Origin: Pseudomonadota bacterium
GTDB lineage: Bacteria; Desulfobacterota; Syntrophia; Syntrophales; JADFWA01
Assembly: GCA_030596145.1 (NCBI GenBank)
Contig: JAUVKS010000113.1
Coordinates: 1-6,560, forward strand
Reading direction: 5' to 3'
Length of the DNA: 6,560 nucleotides
Positions 1 to 5,328 of the stretch are shown here, piece after piece (the stretch's first letter is position 1; each line of letters starts with the position of its first letter). The notes beneath the pieces were generated by a model. It was given only the letters and a program-made list of their open reading frames with translations. It was not told the origin of the DNA and ran no database searches. A program made the position numbers and the translations under genes.

Positions 1-687
1 AATTGTGTTTCCACATTCGCGGGGCTCAGACCTGTGCTTAGCAAAGGAGAGCTATCTCCTTCGGAGGAATCACGCGATCACGTCATCTGGGTTGACAGTG
101 GACTTGTGACAATAACAGGGGGGAAACTCACGACATTTCGCAGGATGGCCTGGGATGTCCTTGATGCCGCCAGGCCCTTTTTGACATCGATTTACATCCC
201 TGACCACAATATCCCTATTTTCTCCCCTCCCCCTGAAATTCCTGAGGAAGATTATGGGCTGTCTCAACAAACGTGGCGGCGCCTCTATGGACGATACGGC
301 AAAGCCGCGCAAGAACTCGCCGGAACGGCCGCTCCCGAAGAACTGTCAGCAATTCCCGGTACTCATACACTCTGGGCGGAGCTGCCCTTTGTGGCAAAGC
401 GTGAACAGGTGAGACATCTCGGCGATCTGCTCTTACGGCGTGTACGCATAGGATTGCTGACACGTGAGGGAGGAAAGGAATATCTTAATCGAATCCAGAA
501 ACTATGCGAATCTTCATTACCATGGGATAAGAAGCGCTGGAAAAAAGAAATAGAGATGTACCTCGACCTGGTGAAGCGAGTTTATGGACTGCCGTTCAAG
601 GAAGTTGAGGTTCCCACGGAGAAAAAAGTTGTGTCTTTTAAAGAGATTTTGGCCTCTTTGAAGCGCTTTTTCAAAATCTTGCCCTAA
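1..687 (+). CDS. glpD: FAD-dependent glycerol-3-phosphate dehydrogenase, C-terminal part (5' end off window)
   Basis: The enzyme oxidises sn-glycerol-3-phosphate to dihydroxyacetone phosphate and passes electrons to the membrane quinone pool or another acceptor. The frame is open from base 1, so the gene starts upstream; 228 residues are visible. The first residues read STFAGLRPVL, then SPSEESRDH and GLVTITGGKLTTFRRMA, which are the conserved end of the FAD/substrate domain in the GlpA/GlpD family. A C-terminal DAO_C-type helical domain follows, with ELPFVAKREQVRHLGDLLLRRVRIGLL (split here: ELPFVAKREQ and LLLRRVRIGLL) as its signature. There is no Cys-rich BFD/[2Fe-2S] tail as in anaerobic GlpA, so it resembles GlpD or a tail-less GlpA. 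A GTG at 34 is internal, because conserved sequence precedes it. It converges on plsY with a 3-bp gap. Enzyme class is near certain; the GlpD versus GlpA choice is less sure. Confidence 0.9.
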   Translation, partial: NCVSTFAGLRPVLSKGELSPSEESRDHVIWVDSGLVTITGGKLTTFRRMAWDVLDAARPFLTSIYIPDHNIPIFSPPPEIPEEDYGLSQQTWRRLYGRYGKAAQELAGTAAPEELSAIPGTHTLWAELPFVAKREQVRHLGDLLLRRVRIGLLTREGGKEYLNRIQKLCESSLPWDKKRWKKEIEMYLDLVKRVYGLPFKEVEVPTEKKVVSFKEILASLKRFFKILP

Positions 688-690
688 CTT

Positions 691-1302
691 TTACCGTTGC
701 GTCTTCTGCAGGAGCTCTCTGATGTTCGACCGGTGTGTAAAGATGATGAGGACGGGGATAACAAAACCGAAATAGTACAACGAGTCAGGTATAGGCCTCT
801 CCAGCGCGTACCGGAAAACGGAAAGGACGACGGGGAAGGCAACGGCAGCGGACATGGAGCTGACAGAAACGGTACGACCAATAAGTAATACGAGAAAAAA
901 GATGGCAAGACAGACCAGAAGCGGAAGGGGATAGAGGACGAGAAGCACACCCGCCCCGGTTGCGACGCCCTTCCCACCGCGAAACCCTGCAAATATAGTC
1001 CAGATATGACCGATAATGGCGGCGCATCCTGCAATCAGGCAGATTGCCTGAGGATCAAGTGAGACGGCACCGAATGCAAACGGTGCAATCCAGAGAACGG
1101 CTACAATCCCCTTTAAGACATCGACAGCCATCACGAAAATACCGGGCTTCCATCCGAGGACACGGATAGCGTTGGTACCGCCAGCGTTGCCGCTCCCGTA
1201 TTCCCTGATATCGATCCCCTGCAATACTTTCCCGACGATGATACTTGTCGGGAAAGAACCGACAAGATAGGCGATAAAGATGACGGCGAGCAATTTGATC
1301 AT
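691..1302 (-). CDS. plsY: Glycerol-3-phosphate acyltransferase PlsY
   Basis: This integral membrane enzyme transfers an acyl group from acyl-phosphate to position 1 of glycerol-3-phosphate, giving lysophosphatidic acid, the first committed step of phospholipid synthesis. The 203-residue product has the family length and about five hydrophobic segments (near residues 3-24, 54-76, 85-105, 115-141 and 150-188). Motif 1 is GSGNAGGTNAIR (36-47) with the family Ser37 and Arg47. Motif 2 is the phosphate-loop-like GGKGVAT (109-115). Motif 3 is HRSNIRELL (190-198), with His190 and Asn193. The conserved Glu that normally follows motif 3 appears to be Gln202, two residues from the end. The ATG at 1302 is preceded by AAGGAGAGGTGAG (1323-1311), a good ribosome site. 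It lies 26 bp downstream of fakAB on the same strand, so the two are probably co-transcribed, and fakAB supplies the acyl-phosphate donor. Confidence 0.97.
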   Translation of the reverse strand: MIKLLAVIFIAYLVGSFPTSIIVGKVLQGIDIREYGSGNAGGTNAIRVLGWKPGIFVMAVDVLKGIVAVLWIAPFAFGAVSLDPQAICLIAGCAAIIGHIWTIFAGFRGGKGVATGAGVLLVLYPLPLLVCLAIFFLVLLIGRTVSVSSMSAAVAFPVVLSVFRYALERPIPDSLYYFGFVIPVLIIFTHRSNIRELLQKTQR

Positions 1303-1328
1303 GGAGGCAACTCACCTCTCCTTATAAT

Positions 1329-3134
1329 TTACGAATAGCCGAGAACGGCAATAGCCGTACTCCCGATACCAACATGGAGGCCCAGAGCCGGCGATGCATC
1401 CATGATCATCACATCTTCTACATCGAATCGGGCGCGAATCTCATTCCGATACCACTCGGCAAGTTGGGGCGCCAAAACGTGGACGACAGCAAAGCGAGGA
1501 TTCTGAAACTCTCTGCCAAACTGAACAGCAAGATCCAGAGTCTTCCGAATTAACTTCCTGCGTCCGATTACCTTTGCCACTTCGGCTACATTACCGTCAG
1601 GATTGGTAGCAAGAACGGGTTTCAGATTGAGAAGCGTCCCGAGAAATCCCTTGGTTTTGGTCACACGACCACTCCGGATCGCATATTTGAGGGTAGGCAG
1701 ATTTACAAAAACGCGGGTATTCCTGACTGCTCTTTTCAACCGATCGACAATTTCCCCGATCTCGAGACCCTCTTCAATCAATCGGCCAGCTTCGGCAGCG
1801 ATAAGCCCCAATGCTGCAGAACTCGTTTTACTGTCAATAATGCGAATGTTATCCCGGTAGTTGACACGCTCACGAATCGCATGCGCGCCTTGAATCGTCC
1901 CGCTCAGTTTTCCCGAGATGTGGATTGAAATAATCGAGTCGTAGATTCCGATAAGTCTATCGTAAATCTTCCTAAAAGATGCAGGGGATGGTTGAGAGGT
2001 AGACAGTTTCTCCCTTGCAGCCTGCATGGCTTGGTAAAACTCTTCCGTCTTGAGTTCGATACGATCGAGATAACTCTCCTCCCCTATCCGCAACGTAAGG
2101 GGAACGACATGAATGTTATATTTTTTCAGTATTTCAGGCGGCAGATCACAGGTTGAATCGGTTACGAGAGCGATACGCTGCTGCATCTGTGCAGCATTCA
2201 TTTCGTTGTATCGCTCGCGCATATCCTCTACTTTTTTCTTCGTGAGGCTACCGCAAGCGGACGCTATTTCAAAGACACGTTCCGGTTCATTGGTATGAAT
2301 ATGGAGGCGAGCCTTCTTTCTCGACCCGACAACAATCAGGGAATCCCCAAGCGGTACCAGTCGGTCGCGCAGTATGTTCCGATCTATATCATCGCCTACG
2401 ATGAGACATTCTGTGCAAAAGCGAAAGGTGATATCAGCACGAGATTTACCCGTACCGATCTTTTTGATCCTCATCGCCATACTGGTACTAATCTTGAGAG
2501 CAGTTACCTTCCCCGATTCGATAAAACCTACCATCCCTTCCAGCAGGTTAACAAATCCCTGGGCACCGGCATCAACAACACCGGCCTTCTTCAGCACCTG
2601 AAGCTTATTCGGTGTATCGGCAAGGGAAATGTTTGCCTTCCTGAGGGCATCCTTCAAGAGTTCGATGAAGTCCTGCGTCTGATGGGCGTATTCACCGAGA
2701 TGATTTGCCCAATCCTTCATAACCGTGATAATCGTTCCTTCCTGGGGGGCAGAAATAGCCTCCCTTGCCTGCTCGACCGCCTTAATGGCGGCGGCGGCAA
2801 AGGACTGAGTCGTGAGACGTATCCTTCCTTTTGTCGCTTCTGCAAGTCCTTGGAAAAACTGGGCCAGAATTACACCGGAATTGCCCATAGCCCCGACAAA
2901 GGCGGAATCGGCAATGGTTTTGGATACTTCTTCAAAGGAATGATCATCGCACCGTTCGGCTCCCTCGACGATGCTGTCCATGGTCGCTGCCATGTTGGTA
3001 CCCGTATCTCCGTCCGGTACGGGAAAGACGTTGATCGCGTTCAGGTGATTTTCCATCTCGCTGATACGCTGGGCTGAAGCAATGATGGACTTCTTGAATT
3101 GAGTGCCATCCAGGTATTCAACTCGATTTTCCAT
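1329..3134 (-). CDS. FakA-FakB fusion: DAK2 fatty acid kinase domain joined to DegV fatty-acid-binding domain
   Basis: Fatty acid kinase phosphorylates a free fatty acid held by a DegV/FakB protein, giving acyl-phosphate for PlsY. This 601-residue chain carries both parts. Residues about 8-205 are the DAK2 kinase domain: NVFPVPDGDTGTNM (35-48) with nucleotide/Mg-binding Asp41 and Asp43, GAMGNSGVI (81-89) and VDAGAQGF (187-194). Residues about 210-312 match the FakA middle domain: FCTE with Cys240 and HIHTNEP with His278 and His280, equivalent to the Cys/His/His set I recall for this domain in Staphylococcus FakA. Residues 319-601 are a complete DegV domain: LVTDSTCDLP (323-332), TSQPSP (379-384), HISGKLSGT (405-413), GRVTKTKGFLGTLLNLKPVL as 489-508, and a C-terminal His587 in HVGIGS. 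The separate FakA C-terminal domain seems absent. The start fits family N-termini (LDGTQFK near residue 8) although its ribosome site is weak (GGACC). Older annotation would call it a DAK2/DegV or dihydroxyacetone-kinase-like protein. Confidence 0.93.
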   Translation of the reverse strand: MENRVEYLDGTQFKKSIIASAQRISEMENHLNAINVFPVPDGDTGTNMAATMDSIVEGAERCDDHSFEEVSKTIADSAFVGAMGNSGVILAQFFQGLAEATKGRIRLTTQSFAAAAIKAVEQAREAISAPQEGTIITVMKDWANHLGEYAHQTQDFIELLKDALRKANISLADTPNKLQVLKKAGVVDAGAQGFVNLLEGMVGFIESGKVTALKISTSMAMRIKKIGTGKSRADITFRFCTECLIVGDDIDRNILRDRLVPLGDSLIVVGSRKKARLHIHTNEPERVFEIASACGSLTKKKVEDMRERYNEMNAAQMQQRIALVTDSTCDLPPEILKKYNIHVVPLTLRIGEESYLDRIELKTEEFYQAMQAAREKLSTSQPSPASFRKIYDRLIGIYDSIISIHISGKLSGTIQGAHAIRERVNYRDNIRIIDSKTSSAALGLIAAEAGRLIEEGLEIGEIVDRLKRAVRNTRVFVNLPTLKYAIRSGRVTKTKGFLGTLLNLKPVLATNPDGNVAEVAKVIGRRKLIRKTLDLAVQFGREFQNPRFAVVHVLAPQLAEWYRNEIRARFDVEDVMIMDASPALGLHVGIGSTAIAVLGYS

Positions 3135-3151
3135 AATGCATGGGGTCCAAA

Positions 3152-3169
3152 TCTGTTCTATGAAACAGA
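3152..3169. promoter_or_regulatory. Operator-like inverted repeat upstream of fakAB
   Basis: TCTGTT (3152-3157) and AACAGA (3164-3169) form a perfect 6-bp inverted repeat with a 6-base spacer. Its centre is about 26 bp before the fakAB start codon, where a repressor of fakAB-plsY could bind. I could not pick out a convincing -35/-10 pair beside it. A 6+6 inverted repeat can arise by chance, so this is only a candidate site. Confidence 0.3.
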
Positions 3170-3205
3170 GTTAAAGGATATTGTTCCCACTTCATCTTGA
3201 CGCAT

Positions 3206-3324
3206 TCGTAAAAAGTCCAAATATGCACAATTTTGTCATTCCCGTGAAAACGGGAATCCAGTCTTTTCAAGTGCTTGGCCGTTTGTGGATTCCCGCCTGC
3301 GCGGGAATGACAGACTTTTTACGA
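3206..3324. repeat. 119-bp nested palindromic intergenic repeat (MITE/REP-like)
   Basis: The outer ends are a perfect 12-bp inverted repeat: TCGTAAAAAGTC (3206-3217) and GACTTTTTACGA (3313-3324). Inside, TGTCATTCCCG (3234-3244) pairs with CGGGAATGACA (3302-3312), and CGGGAATCCA (3251-3260) pairs with TGGATTCCCG (3286-3295). Each half can also fold by itself: ATTCCCGT-GAAA-ACGGGAAT (3238-3257) and ATTCCCGC-CTGC-GCGGGAAT (3289-3308). It has no coding capacity. It lies 11 bp past the carbonic anhydrase stop codon and fills most of the gap before fakAB. The style matches dispersed palindromes seen in many delta-proteobacterial genomes (general knowledge, not searched). It may act as a mobile mini-element and could attenuate read-through, but no T-tract follows it as in a standard terminator. 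Confidence 0.85.
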
Positions 3325-3335
3325 GTCTGTTCATC

Positions 3336-3947
3336 TTACGTTCGCACTAAATAAGCCCTCGCCAGTGATGTGTTGACATGGACAACACCCTTGTTTAAGT
3401 CTTTTAATGGATAGTCATCCGTTACTTCCGAAAGCTCATCCGCCTGCTCCTGGGTACTTATTACAGATCCTACTGGAACAATGCGGCGATCTGCCACGGT
3501 TACACCCATAACAATAGCTCCCGGTTCAATGACGCAATTTTTACCCACAAAAGATCTGAAAACCAACACCTTCATTCCCACAAAGGTATCATCCATAACA
3601 ACGGCCGGGCCATGTATCTGAACCTGGTGGGCCAGTGACACCCTGTCCCCCACATAGACAGAATATTTTTTGCCGTCAACCTCATAGAGGTTCTTTTCCA
3701 CTGGTTTTCCTTCACTTTCAGTTTCCAGGGCATGGATGATAACTCCATCCTGAACGTTCGAATCATCGCCGACGTAAAGCGGCTGTCCCTCATCACCACG
3801 GATAGACGCCATAGGCGAGACCATGATGTTTTTCCCAAGAGTCACGTTCCCTATAACGGCAGCCTGTGGATGAACGTAGGTAGAACTATCAATTGCCGGC
3901 TCCGACACTTTAGAACTAAAATCCGTCAACACATTTTTCTCTATCAT
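3336..3947 (-). CDS. cam: Cam-type gamma-class carbonic anhydrase
   Basis: It interconverts CO2 and bicarbonate and is expected to work as a homotrimer of left-handed beta-helices with Zn or Fe at the subunit interfaces. The 203-residue product closely follows Methanosarcina thermophila Cam throughout: SPMASIRGDEG, DDSNVQDGVIIHALET, SLAHQVQIHGPA and EVTDDY. The metal ligands His72, His107 and His112 are present, as are Arg50, Asp52, Gln66 and Asp67. It also keeps Glu53 and the acidic-loop Glu75, the Cam Glu62 and Glu84 involved in proton transfer, which many bacterial gamma-CA relatives lack. No signal peptide is seen, so it is probably cytoplasmic. The start is ATG 3947, with GGAGGA at 3960-3955 and 7-base spacing; an in-frame TTG at 3962 overlaps this ribosome site and is rejected. 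It follows coaE by 22 bp and is probably in its operon. A role in CO2/bicarbonate supply for anaerobic carboxylation is an inference. Confidence 0.93.
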   Translation of the reverse strand: MIEKNVLTDFSSKVSEPAIDSSTYVHPQAAVIGNVTLGKNIMVSPMASIRGDEGQPLYVGDDSNVQDGVIIHALETESEGKPVEKNLYEVDGKKYSVYVGDRVSLAHQVQIHGPAVVMDDTFVGMKVLVFRSFVGKNCVIEPGAIVMGVTVADRRIVPVGSVISTQEQADELSEVTDDYPLKDLNKGVVHVNTSLARAYLVRT

Positions 3948-3954
3948 CCTTATT

Positions 3955-3960
3955 TCCTCC
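3955..3960 (-). promoter_or_regulatory. Ribosome binding site of the gamma carbonic anhydrase (decides the start)
   Basis: GGAGGA read on the - strand, 7 bases before ATG 3947. The longest open frame would begin at TTG 3962 and translate this Shine-Dalgarno sequence as its second and third codons, so the ATG is the better start. Confidence 0.85.
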
Positions 3961-3969
3961 AAAATTCAG

Positions 3970-4602
3970 TTAGTTGCTGTCCCCGATATTCACAATCTGT
4001 TTTTCCCTCTCCAGCAGCCTCTCCCAGACATCATCCACCTGCTTTCTTGTCTCATCAAGCGAACCTCCGTTATCAACGACAAGATCGGAATACATAAGCT
4101 TTTCATCAATAGACATCTGGGAATCAAGTCGAACCAAGGCCTCTTCGCGGCTATATCCGTCTCTTTCCACGAGTCTTCGAACCTGCTCTTCCGGAGAGAC
4201 ATAGACCAGCACAACCATATCAACTGCATCCACCTTCCCTACCTCTATAAGAAGGGGAATATCAGATATTATTATGGCATGCGGGGTCTTTTTCTTTATA
4301 TCAGCAATCTGCCGTTCCCATTCTTCCAAGACGAGGGGATGTACGATCTCGTTTAGCTTTTCCAGCTTTTCCTTATCTCCGAAGACGATGTCACCAAGTA
4401 TCTCACGGTTTATTGTCCCGTCCTCTCTCAGAATCTCCGACCCGAAATTCTCCACGATCTTCTCCCAGGCAAGAGCCCCCGGTTTCTGTACAGAGCGCAC
4501 CAGAACATCAAAATCAATCAAGAATGCGCTCTTATCCTGAAACATCTTAGCGACTGTTGACTTACCGCCGGCTATTCCACCTGTTAACCCAACGTTCAGC
4601 AT
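3970..4602 (-). CDS. coaE: Dephospho-CoA kinase
   Basis: It phosphorylates the 3'-hydroxyl of dephospho-CoA with ATP, the last step of coenzyme A synthesis, in the cytoplasm. The 210-residue product has the family length. The P-loop is GLTGGIAGGKST (residues 5-16). The substrate-side Asp motif reads DFD (30-32, usually DAD), followed by KPG. Other family landmarks are HPLV (88-91), DIPLLIEVG (114-122), the lid region SPEEQVRRLVERDG (136-149), RLDSQMSIDEK (158-168) and DLVVDNGG (173-180). The start at ATG 4602 gives the usual N-terminus immediately before the P-loop. The frame is open to TTG 4638 (with an ATG at 4635), but those 11-12 extra residues (EGNPCDRSDA) are not family-like. The ribosome site is weak for every option, so the start is moderately sure. 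It probably forms an operon with the carbonic anhydrase 22 bp downstream. Confidence 0.95.
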   Translation of the reverse strand: MLNVGLTGGIAGGKSTVAKMFQDKSAFLIDFDVLVRSVQKPGALAWEKIVENFGSEILREDGTINREILGDIVFGDKEKLEKLNEIVHPLVLEEWERQIADIKKKTPHAIIISDIPLLIEVGKVDAVDMVVLVYVSPEEQVRRLVERDGYSREEALVRLDSQMSIDEKLMYSDLVVDNGGSLDETRKQVDDVWERLLEREKQIVNIGDSN

Positions 4603-4757
4603 GGCATCGCTTCTATCACAAGGATTACCTTCCATCAATCAAAAAAGAAGTCAGAAAAAGGAGACGAATTGCCGCCACGACGGGACAAACATTGGTTTAA
4701 TGCCGGGTAAGGTAGAGATATGTGTTAAACGCTGGGTAAAGGAGCGCAACATGTCGG

Positions 4758-4830
4758 TTTCACCCCCACCCACACCCTCCCCCTCCTCGAAGATCCGCCA
4801 GTCTTTTTGGCGGAAAGAGAGAGGGTGAAA
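4758..4830. repeat. Nested inverted repeat with internal hairpin, between the B12-fold gene and coaE
   Basis: TTTCACCC (4758-4765) and GGGTGAAA (4823-4830) are an 8-bp outer inverted repeat. CACCCTC (4773-4779) can alternatively pair with GAGGGTG (4821-4827). Inside, TCCGCCA (4794-4800) and TGGCGGA (4808-4814) form a 7-bp stem with a 7-base loop. No T-tract follows on the - strand, so this is not a classic intrinsic terminator. It starts about 13 bp past the stop codon of the B12-fold gene and may mark its 3' end. The remaining gap sequence to coaE (4603-4757) shows nothing I can name. Confidence 0.5.
4763..4783 (-). other. Potential G-quadruplex motif (- strand)
   Basis: Read on the - strand, the bases give G5-A-G3-TGT-G3-T-G5: four runs of three or more G with loops of 1, 3 and 1 bases. 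This satisfies the usual intramolecular G-quadruplex pattern. It would lie in any RNA running from the B12-fold gene into coaE. Folding and function are untested. Confidence 0.5.
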
Positions 4831-4842
4831 TGGAATGGACTG

Positions 4843-5238
4843 CTAAGTTGGCTTAATATTTTCCTTGGACCATTCGACCAGTTTTGAAAGGGGTGTACCT
4901 ATTGGAAAAAATTCCGCTACCCCCATTTCTTTTATTCGAGGAATATCTTCATCCGCTAAAAATCCCCCTGCTGTCACTCTAATATCGGAGGCACCTTCTT
5001 TGGCAAGTAACTCAGTAATTTTTGCGAAATGTTCAATGTTTGCTCCGGACAACGTTGTTATACCTATATGATCTACCGACTCATGGATGGCCGATAAAAC
5101 AATTACTTCGGGGACTTGCGCGTCTGTATAAATCACCTCATATCCAGCTTCTCGGAAAACCATGGCCAGTTTTAACATAGCCTCATCAAAACCATCTCCC
5201 AACTTTGCCAACAGGATTCTAACCCTTTTATCAGTCAT
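4843..5238 (-). CDS. Small B12-binding-domain protein (methylmalonyl-CoA mutase C-terminal type) without the cobalt-ligating His
   Basis: The 131-residue product is a single Rossmann-like cobalamin-binding domain, as found at the C-terminus or small subunit of acyl-CoA mutases. It opens with RVRILLAKLGDGFDEA (5-20), continues AGYEVIYTDAQ (31-41) and SVDHIGITTLSGAN (54-67), then TAGGFLADEDIPRIKEMGV (split: TAGGFLADED 89-98, IPRIKEMGV 99-107) and GTPL (114-117). In the family the first region is DGHDRG, whose His is the lower axial cobalt ligand; here it is DGFDEA, so His is replaced by Phe17 and the Gly by Ala, with one residue deleted before it. The SxL motif is TTL; the GG turn is kept. The start has an excellent ribosome site, AAGGAGG, 5 bases before the ATG. 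It follows the AOR-like gene by 90 bp on the same strand. No mutase catalytic subunit is in the window. It may bind a corrinoid without His ligation, or may have lost B12 binding; function is unknown. Confidence 0.85.
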   Translation of the reverse strand: MTDKRVRILLAKLGDGFDEAMLKLAMVFREAGYEVIYTDAQVPEVIVLSAIHESVDHIGITTLSGANIEHFAKITELLAKEGASDIRVTAGGFLADEDIPRIKEMGVAEFFPIGTPLSKLVEWSKENIKPT

Positions 5239-5243
5239 AAAAG

Positions 5244-5250
5244 CCTCCTT
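5244..5250 (-). promoter_or_regulatory. Strong ribosome binding site of the B12-fold gene
   Basis: AAGGAGG on the - strand, 5 bases before ATG 5238. This supports real translation of a gene that is otherwise short and has altered motifs. Confidence 0.8.
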
Positions 5251-5282
5251 TATTTATTTTGCTTCTGCATTATCTGTAGAAT

Positions 5283-5294
5283 ACTGGATTCCCG
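5283..5294. repeat. Possible fragment of the palindromic repeat
   Basis: ACTGGATTCCCG is the exact reverse complement of 3251-3262 inside the 119-bp element. It sits in the 90-bp gap between the AOR-like gene and the B12-fold gene. Only 12 bases match, so it could be a degenerate remnant or chance. Confidence 0.3.
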
Positions 5295-5328
5295 CTCGCC
5301 GATCCCCTATCGACGTTGGGGACGATTG

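Noticed and set aside
34..36. GTG start for the G3P dehydrogenase
   Set aside because: The conserved family sequence STFAGLRP lies directly upstream in the same frame, so the gene begins before the window.
2295..3077. 260-codon open frame on the + strand opposite fakAB
   Set aside because: It lies wholly antisense to strongly conserved DAK2 coding sequence, has no recognisable domain and no fitting ribosome site.
3732..4097. 121-codon + strand open frame opposite cam and coaE
   Set aside because: It is antisense to two well-supported genes across their junction and has no recognisable motif.
4794..4814. Intrinsic terminator after the B12-fold gene
   Set aside because: The 7-bp stem is real, but no T-tract follows it on the - strand; the T run is in the + strand loop.
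4601..4828. 75-codon + strand open frame from the coaE start into the gap
   Set aside because: Its composition is low-complexity (Pro/Ser and Lys-rich), it crosses the G4 and hairpin region, and it begins over the coaE start; no family resemblance.
5239..5328. sigma70 promoter for the B12-fold gene in the 90-bp gap
   Set aside because: TATTCT and GATAAT resemble -10 boxes, but neither has an acceptable -35 at 16-18 bp.
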